Source of the DNA: Sphaerisporangium corydalis
Lineage (GTDB): Bacteria > Actinomycetota > Actinomycetes > Streptosporangiales > Streptosporangiaceae
NCBI RefSeq assembly: GCF_025506355.1
Contig: NZ_JANZYP010000003.1
Coordinates: 1 to 64,000, forward strand
DNA: 64,000 nucleotides
Direction of reading: 5' to 3'
Below the pieces are notes generated by a model. The model had not been told where the DNA came from and searched no databases. It saw only the letters and a list, made by a program, of their open reading frames with translations. Of the stretch, positions 9,366 to 18,541 are shown piece after piece. Within the stretch, counting starts at the first letter, position 1. Every line of letters starts with the position of its first letter. A program made the position numbers and the translations under genes.

Positions 9366-9386
9366 GGTAAGGGCTTTGGCCTTACC
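9366..9386 (+). terminator. Hairpin between dnaG and the sigma factor gene
   Basis: GGTAAGG and CCTTACC (7-bp stem, 7-nt loop) followed by TTCTGT. A second short hairpin, CAAAC-TTTT-GTTTG, lies at 9342-9355. They sit in an unusually AT-rich 132-bp gap, so they could end the dnaG transcript or attenuate read-through into the sigma gene. Confidence 0.5.
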
Positions 9387-9443
9387 TTCTGTGCCAAAAA
9401 TAGGCCTGCCCTTTTACGGTACCCATACCGCAGACTATGTCCC

Positions 9444-10592
<1,149 letters not shown>

Positions 10593-10601
10593 GCCGCCCC
10601 C

Positions 10602-10631
10602 CGCCCGGCCCGCGACACCGCGGGCCGGGCG
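10602..10631 (+). terminator. Terminator after sigma factor gene
   Basis: A perfect 13-bp stem, CGCCCGGCCCGCG / CGCGGGCCGGGCG, with loop ACAC, beginning 10 bp after the stop codon. Confidence 0.75.
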
Positions 10632-10737
10632 CGGATCCCGGCCCCAAGGCGAACAAGGAAGGCAGGGGCTGCGGCGCCCGCGCTCTCGGCTCAGGGGCTC
10701 ACGGTCGGCCGCCCGCGCTCTCGGCCTGGTGGCCAGG

Positions 10738-10743
10738 TAGCTT
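10738..10743 (+). promoter_or_regulatory. -10 box of a leaderless promoter
   Basis: TAGCTT, then 6 nt, then the ATG at 10750. No Shine-Dalgarno precedes this start. Confidence 0.45.
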
Positions 10744-10749
10744 GCACCC

Positions 10750-11229
10750 ATGCGATTTCCCTGGGGCTCCCGGAGCCTGCCCGCCGAGGCCGGCGTGACG
10801 CTGGAGGCGGGCGAGCGGGTGCTCGTCCACGCCCGCACGCCGGACGGCGGGTACGTCGTGGCCACCGACCGCGCCCTGCACCAGCCGGGAGAGAGCGCCC
10901 TCCCCTGGTACCGGATCGACCGCGCGGTGTGGGACGAGGAGGGGCTGCGCGTGGTGGCGACCGACGGCACCGAGCGGCGGATCGCGCTGCCCGACCCCGG
11001 CCGGCTGCCCGAGGCCGTGCGGGAGCGGGTCACCTCCTCGATCCTGGCGAGCCGTCACGTGAGCCTGGGGGACCGAGGGGGAGTACGCCTGATCGCGCGC
11101 CGGGTGCCGGGCCGGGACGTGGCCGAATGGGACCTCGTCTTCGACGCGGGCCTCGACCCCGCCGACCCGGGCCTGCGGGCCGCCGCCGAGCAGGCCCTGG
11201 AGGCCCTCCGCCGCAACCTGGGCGTCTGA
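10750..11229 (+). CDS. Conserved hypothetical protein (actinobacterial)
   Basis: A 159-residue soluble protein with no signal peptide or membrane segment. It begins MRFPWGSRSLP and then alternates short beta-like segments (ERVLVHARTPDGGYVVATDRALHQPG, LPWYRIDRAVWDEEGLRVV) with a C-terminal helix ending EQALEALRRNLGV. I think it resembles small actinobacterial proteins of unknown function, perhaps with a PH-like beta fold, but I do not recognise a named family. It is transcribed alone between a terminator and a convergent gene. Confidence 0.75.
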   Translation: MRFPWGSRSLPAEAGVTLEAGERVLVHARTPDGGYVVATDRALHQPGESALPWYRIDRAVWDEEGLRVVATDGTERRIALPDPGRLPEAVRERVTSSILASRHVSLGDRGGVRLIARRVPGRDVAEWDLVFDAGLDPADPGLRAAAEQALEALRRNLGV

Positions 11230-11365
11230 CAGGACCTCCGCCGCGTGGGCGTCCGAGAGGGCCCGCTTCCTGCGATCCGGGCTTCTGGGAGAGCCGCTTG
11301 TGCAAGCTAGGCGTCTCAGAGGGCCCCTGTTGGGCGTGGGAAAGCGCCGGCTCCGGGCACGCGAG

Positions 11366-11401
11366 GGCCCGCGCGTGATCTTCGGGGATCCCGCGCGGGC
11401 C
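11366..11401. terminator. Bidirectional terminator between convergent genes
   Basis: A 15-bp stem with one mismatch (GGCCCGCGCGTGATC against GATCCCGCGCGGGCC) and a 6-nt loop, between the stops at 11229 (+) and 11420 (-). Confidence 0.65.
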
Positions 11402-11419
11402 GTCACCGCCTGGGGCCGG

Positions 11420-11722
11420 TCAGGTGATCCGGTCCACCTCGGTCTCCGGCCAGCCGGTCCCGGTGTCGTCCCTGACGACGTTCCAGCCGTTCCTGTGCAG
11501 GAACGGCACCCTGTCGCCGAGGACGTCGCCGAGCTTGTGCTTGGTGACCTCGGCGGCCTTGGTCGCCTGGGCGCCGGCGACGCCCGCGGCCTGCTGGACC
11601 ATCGGGTTGTCGCTCACCTTCTGCGCGACCCGCTTGATCTGCTCGTACCGTTCCCGGCCCGCCCGGCTGCCGAGAACGTAGCCGATGGCCAGGCCCACGG
11701 TGAACGTGAATCGATATCGCAT
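11420..11722 (-). CDS. YtxH-like small membrane-anchored protein
   Basis: A 100-residue protein with an N-terminal hydrophobic segment followed by GYVLGSRAGRERYEQIKRVAQKVSDNP, the pattern seen in YtxH-domain and related small actinobacterial membrane proteins. A long helix of Ala/Lys/Gln follows, then a short C-terminal tail. GGAGG stands 6 nt before the ATG at 11722. The function is unknown; stress or envelope association is only inferred from relatives. Confidence 0.7.
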   Translation of the reverse strand: MRYRFTFTVGLAIGYVLGSRAGRERYEQIKRVAQKVSDNPMVQQAAGVAGAQATKAAEVTKHKLGDVLGDRVPFLHRNGWNVVRDDTGTGWPETEVDRIT

Positions 11723-11937
11723 CTGCTACCTCCGCCTGCCTCTGCATCCCCGCTCTCCGCCTCCCCTACCCCGGTAGCGGGCGGTTATCGTCCAAGAGCG
11801 CGTCGCGTTGTCCCGGAGGCCCGAGAGGGCCGGTGATCCGTCGAAGATCTGAGTGCGACACGCACCCCCCGGAATGCGCTAATCTAGTTCCGCGCGGCCA
11901 GGAAGGGCCAACACCCTCGGGGCGGCGCGCGGAACGA

Positions 11938-12010
11938 TCCCGTGTAGCTCAATCGGCAGAGCAGCCGGCTGTTAACCGGCAGGTTATAGGTTCGAGTCCT
12001 ATCGCGGGAG
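11938..12010 (+). tRNA. tRNA-Asn (anticodon GTT)
   Basis: A 73-nt cloverleaf: acceptor TCCCGTG pairs with CGCGGGA (one T-G pair), the D arm is GCTC-AATCGGCA-GAGC, and the anticodon stem GCCGG/CCGGC holds loop CTGTTAA with anticodon GTT at 11971-11973. The T arm is ATAGG-TTCGAGT-CCTAT and the discriminator base is G. CCA is not encoded. Confidence 0.97.
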
Positions 12011-12018
12011 CTTGATCA

Positions 12019-12045
12019 CAGCCCCAGGAGCCTCTCCTGGGGCTG
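12019..12045 (+). terminator. Terminator after tRNA-Asn
   Basis: A 12-bp perfect stem (AGCCCCAGGAG / CTCCTGGGGCT plus a flanking C-G pair) with a 3-nt loop, 8 bp after the tRNA, followed by the T-containing TCGTCGTT. Confidence 0.8.
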
Positions 12046-12341
12046 TCGTCGTTCCCGGGGCCGGGTTCCCGGGGGACGGGAAAACCGGGTTCCCGCATGC
12101 CCGGGAAAACCGTGACTCATAAGAGGCGACAAATCACAGACGATGACCGAAGATGTGGGTCTGCCGTGCTTCGTATCGTCGTTCTGAGACGCCCGTGCCT
12201 GGTGTGGCCGCGTTTTCGCACGACGCGGGACACGGCTGCCGCGGATCATGCAGACCGCAGCGGGGAGGGCCGCTGCGCGCAGGGCGCCCGCTCCGCCCGG
12301 AAACGGTCGCGACGCCCGTGAGCACAGTGCGGCGGTTGTCC
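12046..12341. other. Region between tRNA terminator and nitric oxide synthase
   Basis: About 300 bp without a supported gene. It contains two copies of GGGAAAACCG (12078-12087, 12103-12112) 25 bp apart in a patchy repeat of CCCGGG tracts, and a more AT-rich part around 12112-12175 that may hold a promoter. I see no clear -35/-10 pair. Confidence 0.4.
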
Positions 12342-13625
12342 ATGCTGGCGTGGTACAGATCTCGACATGGGGCCTCGGGCCCCGTCAAGCGGCCGGGACC
12401 GGGCGCGCCCGAGAGGGAGGCGCCGCCCAGCGTCCCCAGCGTCCCCGGCGGCCCTGGCGTGCCCGGGGGCCCCGGCGTGCCCGGGGGTCCGCGGGTGCCC
12501 GGCCGGCCCCGGGAGGGCGCGGGCACCGGTCCGGTGGACCCGGGGGAGGCCGAGAGGTTCGTCCGGATGTTCCACGAGGAGCACCCCTCGGCGGGCCCGG
12601 TACGGCGGCGGCTGCGGCAGGTCGCCGCGCAGATCGCCGAGCACGGCACCTACACCCACACCGCCGAGGAGCTCGCCTTCGGCGCGCGGGTGGCGTGGCG
12701 CAACAGCAACCGGTGCATCGGCCGCCTGTACTGGCGGTCGCTGCGGGTGCTCGACCACCGTTCGGTCGACACCGCCGAGGGGGTGGCGGTGGAGGCGGTG
12801 AACCACCTGCGCGAGGCGACCGGCTCGGGGCGGATCCGCCCGACGATCACCGTCTTCGCCCAGGACCGCCCGGGCCGCCCGGGTCCGAGGATCTGGAACG
12901 AGCAGCTCATCCGGTACGCGGGCTACCGGGGCCCTGACGGGTCGATCGTCGCCGGCGACGGGCGCAACGCCGACTTCACCGCCACGTGCGCCCGCCTGGG
13001 CTGGGCGGGCGGCTCGGGCACCGACTTCGACGTGCTGCCGCTGGTGGTCGAGGCGCGGGGCAAGCCGCCGCTGCTCGCGACCGTCCCGGGGGACGCGATC
13101 CTGGAGGTGCCGATCGAGCACCCCGTGCACGACTGGTTCGCCGATCTCGGCCTGCGCTGGCACGCGGTGCCGGCGATCTCCAGCATGTGCCTGGAGATCG
13201 GCGGCGTCTGCTACCCGTGCGCGCCGTTCAACGGCTGGTACATGGGGACCGAGATCGGCGCGCGCAACCTGGCCGACGAGGACCGGTACAACCGGCTGCG
13301 GGTGGTCGCCGACCGGCTCGGACTGGACACCTCCAGCGACCGCACGCTGTGGAAGGACCACGCCCTGGTGGTGCTCAACATCGCGGTGCTGCACTCGTTC
13401 GGCAGGGCCGGCGTGACGATCACCGACCACCACACCGAGGCCCGCCGGTTCATGTCCCATCTGGAGCGCGAGGAGCGGTCCGGCCGGATCTGCCCGGCCG
13501 ACTGGTCCTGGATCGTCCCGCCCCTTTCCGGCTCGCTCACGCCGGTCTTCCACCGTTACTACGACGACGTGCGGATGCTGCCGGCGTTCGTCCACCATCC
13601 GCGCGTGAGCGAGTACGACGGGTGA
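12342..13625 (+). CDS. nos: Bacterial nitric oxide synthase, oxygenase domain only
   Basis: A haem-thiolate oxygenase that converts arginine to citrulline and NO through N-hydroxyarginine. It has the haem-ligand motif WRNSNRCIGRLYW (Cys125 from this start), NEQLIRYAGYR, the arginine-binding GWYMGTEIGARNL (Glu304) and the pterin-site region near the C-terminus. There is no reductase domain, as in Bacillus and Streptomyces enzymes, so electrons must come from a separate flavoprotein not seen here. The frame is open from 12153. The start is uncertain because residues 1-75 include a collagen-like Gly-Pro-Val repeat; conserved sequence begins near EAERFVRMFHEEH. Neighbours do not suggest a thaxtomin-type nitration pathway. 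Confidence 0.93.
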   Translation: MLAWYRSRHGASGPVKRPGPGAPEREAPPSVPSVPGGPGVPGGPGVPGGPRVPGRPREGAGTGPVDPGEAERFVRMFHEEHPSAGPVRRRLRQVAAQIAEHGTYTHTAEELAFGARVAWRNSNRCIGRLYWRSLRVLDHRSVDTAEGVAVEAVNHLREATGSGRIRPTITVFAQDRPGRPGPRIWNEQLIRYAGYRGPDGSIVAGDGRNADFTATCARLGWAGGSGTDFDVLPLVVEARGKPPLLATVPGDAILEVPIEHPVHDWFADLGLRWHAVPAISSMCLEIGGVCYPCAPFNGWYMGTEIGARNLADEDRYNRLRVVADRLGLDTSSDRTLWKDHALVVLNIAVLHSFGRAGVTITDHHTEARRFMSHLEREERSGRICPADWSWIVPPLSGSLTPVFHRYYDDVRMLPAFVHHPRVSEYDG

Positions 13626-13676
13626 CCGGCCGGACACCCTCGACAGGCCGGTCTTCGTGGTCCGCGAGAATTGGTG

Positions 13677-13690
13677 TAGAACGTTATTCT
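13677..13690. promoter_or_regulatory. Putative promoter/TetR-type operator upstream of enoyl-CoA hydratase
   Basis: TAGAACGTTATTCT carries AGAA/TTCT arms and overlaps a plausible -10 (TAGAAC). It loosely resembles the TAGAAC-GTTCTA operators of KstR-like lipid regulators. It lies 24 bp before the ATG at 13715. Confidence 0.3.
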
Positions 13691-13714
13691 GTGGCGGTCT
13701 CTCCTGGAGGTTCC

Positions 13715-14491
13715 ATGTCCGATCTCGTGCTCTCGTCGCTGGACGAGGGCGTGCTGACGCTGACGTTCAACCGGCCCGACCGGCTGAACGCGTGGGTCGA
13801 CGCCATGGGGCGGCGGTACTTCGACCTGCTGGAGGAGGCCGAGCGCGACCCGGAGGTCCGGGCGATCGTGGTCACCGGCGCGGGGAAGGGCTTCTGCGCG
13901 GGGGCCGACTTCCAGACGCTCAGCGCCCTCCAGGACGGCTCATACGGCGAGGTGCCCGACAAGCGGCCCAACACTCATCCCACGACGATCCGCAAGCCGA
14001 TCATCGCGGCGGTCAACGGCGCCTGCGCCGGGCTCGGCATGGTCCACGCGCTGGTGTGCGACCTGGTGTTCACCTCGGCCGAGGCCAAGTGGACCACGGC
14101 GTTCGCCCGGCGCGGCCTCATCGCGGAGTACGGCCTGGCGTGGATCCTGCCCCGGCTCGTCGGCCAGGCCAGGGCCATGGACCTCCTGCTGTCCGGCCGG
14201 ACCTTCACCGGCGCCGAGGCGGGCGAGATGGGCCTGGTGAACCGGGTGGTCCCGGGGGAGCGGCTGGCCGCGGAGGCCGCCGCCTACGCGCGTGAGCTGG
14301 CGGCGAACAGCTCGCCGGCCTCGATGGCCGTCATCAAGCGGCAGGTCTGGGGCGACTGGCAACGGTCTTTGGACGACTCCGCCTCCGAGGCCGTCCGGTT
14401 GATGCTGGAGTCGTTTTCCAGGCCCGACTTCGCGGAGGGCGTCGCCAGTTTCCTGGAGCGCCGGCCGCCCGCCTTCCCCCCGGTGATCTAG
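13715..14491 (+). CDS. Enoyl-CoA hydratase/isomerase family protein
   Basis: A 258-residue crotonase-fold enzyme of normal length. The oxyanion-hole segments are GKGFCAGADF and NGACAGLGM, and the active-site region is AKWTTAFARRGLIAEYGLAW. Such enzymes hydrate or isomerise enoyl-CoA thioesters, typically in fatty-acid or aromatic degradation; the exact substrate is unknown. CTGGAGG precedes the ATG at 13715. It appears monocistronic, with a terminator 30 bp downstream. Confidence 0.9.
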   Translation: MSDLVLSSLDEGVLTLTFNRPDRLNAWVDAMGRRYFDLLEEAERDPEVRAIVVTGAGKGFCAGADFQTLSALQDGSYGEVPDKRPNTHPTTIRKPIIAAVNGACAGLGMVHALVCDLVFTSAEAKWTTAFARRGLIAEYGLAWILPRLVGQARAMDLLLSGRTFTGAEAGEMGLVNRVVPGERLAAEAAAYARELAANSSPASMAVIKRQVWGDWQRSLDDSASEAVRLMLESFSRPDFAEGVASFLERRPPAFPPVI

Positions 14492-14521
14492 GGCGCCGGC
14501 CGCCCCTCCTCCCCTCGGTGA

Positions 14522-14562
14522 TCTAGGCGGATCCCGCGCGTCCTGCGCGTGATCCGCCTAGA
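14522..14562 (+). terminator. Terminator after enoyl-CoA hydratase gene
   Basis: A perfect 12-bp stem, TCTAGGCGGATC / GATCCGCCTAGA, enclosing a smaller CGCGC-GCGCG hairpin and followed by ATTT. Confidence 0.75.
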
Positions 14563-14830
14563 ATTTCCGAGGTCCGGCCGGGGAATCTCCCGAGGATGCG
14601 GTGCGCTTGTCAGACCGGCCCCCCCTTGCGTTGGCGGTGAGGCTCCACATGGTGTTGAATGGGATCGGTTGTAGTGGAGGTTCGTTAACGTGTAGCAGCG
14701 CCTGCGGAGTTCTTACAGCGGGCGTTCCACCGTGCGAAGCCAAGTGCTTTCAAGGGGCGGTCGGTCGCTAAACAACCCGGGGATCCACGCCCGTGGACCT
14801 CGTAGATCGTCTCATGAGGAGATCAGTTTC
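14563..14830 (+). promoter_or_regulatory. Promoter region and long 5' leader of the cold-shock gene
   Basis: 268 bp with no gene. TTGTAG (14669-14674) and TAGCAG (14692-14697), spaced 17 bp, could be a promoter. It would give a leader of about 125 nt, in line with the long structured leaders of csp mRNAs. AGGAG at 14817-14821 precedes the ATG. Confidence 0.4.
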
Positions 14831-15034
14831 ATGGCTCAGGGAACCGTCAAGTGGTTCAACGCCGAAAAGGGCTTCGGTTTCATCGCTCCCGATGACGGCA
14901 GTGCGGACGTCTTCGTCCACTACTCCGCCATCGACTCGAGCGGCTACCGCAGCCTGGAGGAGAACCAGCGCGTCGACTACCAGACGACGCGTGGCCCGAA
15001 GGGCCCGCAGGCGGAGCAGGTTCGCCCGCTCTAA
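14831..15034 (+). CDS. Cold-shock protein (CspA family)
   Basis: A 67-residue single cold-shock domain with intact RNA-binding motifs: [10 protein letters not shown] (RNP1) and DVFVHYSAI (RNP2). It binds single-stranded RNA/DNA and acts as an RNA chaperone. Start and length match the family ([17 protein letters not shown]). It is followed at once by a perfect hairpin terminator, so it is transcribed alone and probably highly. Confidence 0.97.
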   Translation: MAQGTVKWFNAEKGFGFIAPDDGSADVFVHYSAIDSSGYRSLEENQRVDYQTTRGPKGPQAEQVRPL

Positions 15035-15059
15035 GTACCATCCGAGCCGCAAGGCTCCC

Positions 15060-15084
15060 GTGAAGGCGGCTCCGCCGCCTTCAC
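15060..15084 (+). terminator. Terminator after cold-shock gene
   Basis: A perfect 11-bp stem, GTGAAGGCGGC / GCCGCCTTCAC, with loop TCC. Confidence 0.8.
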
Positions 15085-15153
15085 CCCAAGGACGCATGAC
15101 GGGGCGGTTTGCCCAACCGCGAGCCGCCCTCCGCGTCTGATTGGAGGTCCTCG

Positions 15154-15510
15154 GTGGACCTGTCCGTTATCGTCCGCGACGACACGGCAGTGTGCCGCGT
15201 CACCGGGGACGTCGACATCTCCTGTTCTCCCATGTTGCGGGAGCGGCTTCTGGCCGCGCTCGGACCGCAGCGCACCCGTCTGGTCCTGGACCTCTCCGGA
15301 GTGACCTTCATGGACGCCAGCGGGCTGGGAGCGCTCATGGCCGCCAGGCGCCGTTCACTGCTCCTCGGCGGCGGCATGCGAATCGTGGCCCCCTCCTCTC
15401 CTGTGCGCCGAGTGCTGGAGGCGAGCGGACTTCGTTCCCGGTTTCCTGTGGAGGTAGGCGCGAGGCTCACGGGTCCAAACCCGGAGATCGCGGAATTCGC
15501 CGCGCAGTGA
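15154..15510 (+). CDS. STAS-domain anti-sigma factor antagonist
   Basis: A 118-residue protein consisting of one STAS domain, like SpoIIAA/RsbV. The phosphorylatable serine is in TFMDASGLGAL (Ser56). In partner-switching pathways such proteins, when dephosphorylated, bind an RsbW-type anti-sigma kinase and free a stress sigma factor; no kinase gene is nearby. I start at GTG 15154, which follows GGAGG by 6 nt, rather than at the in-frame ATG at 15109 that lacks such a site. Confidence 0.88.
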   Translation: MDLSVIVRDDTAVCRVTGDVDISCSPMLRERLLAALGPQRTRLVLDLSGVTFMDASGLGALMAARRRSLLLGGGMRIVAPSSPVRRVLEASGLRSRFPVEVGARLTGPNPEIAEFAAQ

Positions 15511-15541
15511 CCGCTCTTCGACCGTAGAATCTCTACTGATG

Positions 15542-15585
15542 CGACGCCTTCTCCGGAGTCCTCTTCCGGACAGAGGGCGTCGTTT
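15542..15585 (+). terminator. Probable terminator after STAS gene
   Basis: CGACGCC / GGCGTCG arms enclose an inner TCCGGA...TCCGGA hairpin, followed by TTTCG. Confidence 0.5.
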
Positions 15586-15600
15586 CGTCATGGGGCGACT

Positions 15601-15639
15601 TGACAGCTATTCATGTATTTCCTACCTTCTATATAGGTA
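15601..15639 (+). promoter_or_regulatory. AT-rich promoter with inverted repeat
   Basis: TTGACA (15601-15606) is a consensus -35. A weak -10, TACCTT, follows after 16 bp. It overlaps TACCT-TCTATAT-AGGTA (15623-15639), an inverted repeat that could be an operator. The base composition stands out against the GC-rich surroundings. Confidence 0.45.
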
Positions 15640-15655
15640 AATCAGGGAGGCGAGC

Positions 15656-17197
15656 GTGACCGGATCGGGATCCGTCTGCGTCGTCGGTGCCGGGCCGGCC
15701 GGAAGCCGCCTGGTCGACCGCATCTGCGCCAACGCCTCGGAGCTGCTCGGCCGGCGCGTCCTGGACGTCCACGTCGTCGACCCCTCCCCGGCCGCCGCCG
15801 GGCCGCAGGGCCCCGTGCCGCGCCCCTCGGGGACGCGCGTCCAGGTCCACCGGGCGAGGGCGGTGGACCTGGCGGGCCGGGTGGTGCTCCTCGACGACGG
15901 CACCTGCCTTCCCGCCGACGCCGTGGTGCTCGCCCAGCAGCACATCGAGGTGCTGGCGACGCCGCGCGAACAGGAGCTCGGCGACTTCGCCCGGCGGCAC
16001 GGGCTGTACTACCGGCCTCCCGGCGGGCAGGGCAGCCCGTCCCTGGACCACGTCCCCGGCGGGGAGAACGTCCTGGTACGCGGCCTCGGCACCGTCCTGT
16101 TCGACATGCTGGACGCGTTCACCTCCGGCCGTGGCGGCCGGTTCAGGCGCGGGCCCGGCGGCGAGCCGGTCTACCTCCCCAGCGGCGACGAGCCCCTGGT
16201 GCACGTCGGCTCACGCCGGGGCGTGCCCCACCACGCCATGAGCGAATACGCGCTGAGGGCCGGGCCCGTGCCGGCCCCGAGGTTCGTCACCGCGCTCGCC
16301 GGCCGGCCTGAGGACTTCCGGCGGGAGGTGTGGCCGCTGGTGGCCAAGGACCTGGCCTTCGCCTACTACCACGAGCTCCTGACCGCACACCCCGAGCGCA
16401 CCCGCATGACCTGGGCGTCCTTCGCCGAGGCGTACGCCGCCGAGGAGTGGGACGGCAAGCCGATGCGCGCGCTGATCCGCAGGGCGGTGCCCCGCCACGG
16501 GGACCGGCTCGACCTCGCCCGGCTGGACCGGCCGCTCGGCGGCATCAGGTTCGGCGACCTGCCCGGCCTCCAGCGGTGGACGCACGGCTACCTCGCCGCC
16601 GACCTGTCGCGCCGGGCCGACCCCGCGCACAGCGCCGACCTGGCCATGGTCCACGCGCTGCGCGGCGTCCTCGACGCCCTCGCAGGGCGGGTGCCCGGCG
16701 ACCCGTGGTTCCAGGGGTTCGCCGACCACGTCGCGAGCGGGCCGGCCGCCGCGCGGGTCGCCGAGCTGCGGGCCCTCGCCCGCGCGGGGATCGTCACCTT
16801 CCTCGGCATGGACCTGCGGGTGGAACCCCACGAGGCCGGGGTGTGGCGCGCCACCACCCCCACCGTGCCCGCGCCCGTGACGGCCCGGTCCTTCGTGGAC
16901 GCGCGGTGGCCCGAACCCAGCGTGAGCCGGACCGGCGACCCGCTGGTCAGGCGGCTGCACGCGCGCGGCGAGTGCGCCGAGGAGTCGGGGCTGCTGAAGG
17001 TCCGGCTGCCGGACCGCAGGATCGTCGACCACACCGGCGCCGTGCACCCCCGGCGGTTCGCCTTCGGCCCCCTGGCCACCGGCGCCGGGGGCACGGCCCT
17101 CCCATGGGGCGCCGACGCCACCCTCGCCCGCCACGCCGACTCCCTGGCCCGCACCCTCCTCACCGACACCTTCCCCCGAATAGCCCAGGTCGCCTGA
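15656..17197 (+). CDS. FAD/NAD(P)-binding protein (NAD_binding_9-like)
   Basis: A 513-residue protein that begins with a dinucleotide-binding fold (VCVVGAGPAGSRLVDRI) and has a second glycine-rich segment near NVLVRGLGTVLFDML. It resembles the actinobacterial FAD/NAD(P)-binding proteins typified by Pfam NAD_binding_9, whose reactions are mostly unknown. No membrane segment is seen. GGGAGG lies 5 nt before the GTG start. It stands alone, under the AT-rich promoter with an inverted repeat, and is convergent with galK. Confidence 0.8.
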   Translation: MTGSGSVCVVGAGPAGSRLVDRICANASELLGRRVLDVHVVDPSPAAAGPQGPVPRPSGTRVQVHRARAVDLAGRVVLLDDGTCLPADAVVLAQQHIEVLATPREQELGDFARRHGLYYRPPGGQGSPSLDHVPGGENVLVRGLGTVLFDMLDAFTSGRGGRFRRGPGGEPVYLPSGDEPLVHVGSRRGVPHHAMSEYALRAGPVPAPRFVTALAGRPEDFRREVWPLVAKDLAFAYYHELLTAHPERTRMTWASFAEAYAAEEWDGKPMRALIRRAVPRHGDRLDLARLDRPLGGIRFGDLPGLQRWTHGYLAADLSRRADPAHSADLAMVHALRGVLDALAGRVPGDPWFQGFADHVASGPAAARVAELRALARAGIVTFLGMDLRVEPHEAGVWRATTPTVPAPVTARSFVDARWPEPSVSRTGDPLVRRLHARGECAEESGLLKVRLPDRRIVDHTGAVHPRRFAFGPLATGAGGTALPWGADATLARHADSLARTLLTDTFPRIAQVA

Positions 17198-17263
17198 CCA
17201 GAGGACCCCGGCCTGCTCGTACCCCGGGTGGACGAAGTCTCCTGGACAGGTGCGGTCCGGTGG

Positions 17264-18514
17264 TCAGGTGAGGCGGTGGGCGCCGGGGGAGGGGGTGGCG
17301 GGGAGGAAGCGCGGGGGCGCCCAGCCGCGTGACTCGTAGGACCGGGTGACCTCGTCGCGCACGCGCTGTTCCCGGTCGTCGGCGACCAGGGCGATGGCGG
17401 ATCCGCCGAAGCCGCCCCCGGTCATGCGGGCCCCCCGCGCGCCGCCGCGCACGGCCGCCTCGACCGCGACGTCGAGCTCAGGGCAGGACACCTCGTACTG
17501 GTCGCGCAGGGAGATGTGCGAGGCGTTCAGCAGCGCGCCGATCTCGCTCACCGCGCCCGCCCGCAGCAGCCCGATCAGCGCCTGCACGCGGTGGTTCTCG
17601 GTGACGACGTGCTGGACGCGTTTACGCTCGTCGCCGTCGAGCCTGGACAGCGCGCCCGCCAGGTCGGTGACGTCGCGCAGCGCGTCCACCCCGAGGCGCT
17701 TGGCCGCGTTCTCGCAGTCCTGGCGGCGGCGGGCGTACTGCCCGTCGGCCAGCTCGTGGTGGACGCCGGTGTCGATGATCAGGACGCGCAGCCCGTGGGC
17801 GGCCAGGTCGAGGGGGACGGCGCGGGTCGCCAGGCTGCGGCAGTCCATGAACAGGGCGTGGCCCTCGCGGCAGAGCGCGGAGGCGGCCTGGTCCATGATG
17901 CCGCACGGCATGCCGACGAAGTCGTTCTCGGCCTTCTGCGCGATCAGGGCGAGGTCGAGCCCGCTCAGGCCCAGCTCGTACAGGTCGTTGAACGCCATCG
18001 CGACGGCCAGCTCCAGGGCGGCGCTGGACGACAGCCCAGCGCCCTGCGGCACGTCGCCGTCGATCACGATGTCGGCGCCGCCCACGGCGTGGCCCGCCTC
18101 GCGGAGCGCCCACAGGACGCCCACGGCATAGCGCGCCCACCCCTCGGCCTGCCCGTACTCGGAGATCACCAGCGGCCGGGCATCCCCGCCCTGGCCCTCG
18201 GAAGGATCGGCACCTTCCGTTCGCGGTGAGCCTGAACCGTCCGTCCGGAGGGAACTGGCGCCGTCCGTTCGCGGTGAGCCGGAACCGTCCGTCCCTAGGG
18301 AACCGGCGCCGTCCGACTGCAGGGAGAGCAGGGTGAGGGTGTCGTCGTCGCGGCGGGCGGCGGCGCTGGTGACCCCCCACGGCACGGCGAAGGGGAGCAC
18401 GAACCCGTCGTTGTAGTCGGTGTGCTCCCCGATGAGGTTGACGCGCCCCGGCGCGTGCCAGGCGCCCTCGGGCTCGCGGCCGTTCACCGCGCGGAAAGCA
18501 TCGGCAGCACGCAT
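17264..18514 (-). CDS. galK: Galactokinase with low-complexity insert
   Basis: A 416-residue GHMP kinase that phosphorylates galactose at C1 (Leloir pathway). All three signatures are present: GRVNLIGEHTDYNDGFVLP (residues 23-41), the ATP loop GDVPQGAGLSSSAALE and MTGGGFGGSAIAL near the C-terminus. The family is usually about 380-390 residues. The excess is an insert at residues 67-110 made of 8-residue repeats (TDGSGSPR type) between two core strands. The ATG at 18514 follows GAGGAG. No galE or galT lies next to it. Confidence 0.93.
   Translation of the reverse strand: MRAADAFRAVNGREPEGAWHAPGRVNLIGEHTDYNDGFVLPFAVPWGVTSAAARRDDDTLTLLSLQSDGAGSLGTDGSGSPRTDGASSLRTDGSGSPRTEGADPSEGQGGDARPLVISEYGQAEGWARYAVGVLWALREAGHAVGGADIVIDGDVPQGAGLSSSAALELAVAMAFNDLYELGLSGLDLALIAQKAENDFVGMPCGIMDQAASALCREGHALFMDCRSLATRAVPLDLAAHGLRVLIIDTGVHHELADGQYARRRQDCENAAKRLGVDALRDVTDLAGALSRLDGDERKRVQHVVTENHRVQALIGLLRAGAVSEIGALLNASHISLRDQYEVSCPELDVAVEAAVRGGARGARMTGGGFGGSAIALVADDREQRVRDEVTRSYESRGWAPPRFLPATPSPGAHRLT
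18197..18316 (-). repeat. 24-bp in-frame tandem repeat inside galK
   Basis: Five imperfect 8-codon units encode SDGAGSLG, TDGSGSPR, TDGASSLR, TDGSGSPR and TEGADPSE. At DNA level a 48-bp higher-order unit is visible (18220-18267 and 18268-18315). The reading frame is preserved. Confidence 0.9.
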
Positions 18515-18541
18515 GACGGCGGTCTCCTCGTCATTCAGGGC

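Noticed and set aside
14558-14743. A 61-codon minus-strand frame upstream of the cold-shock gene
   Set aside because: It covers the probable promoter and leader of the cold-shock gene and shows no coding character.
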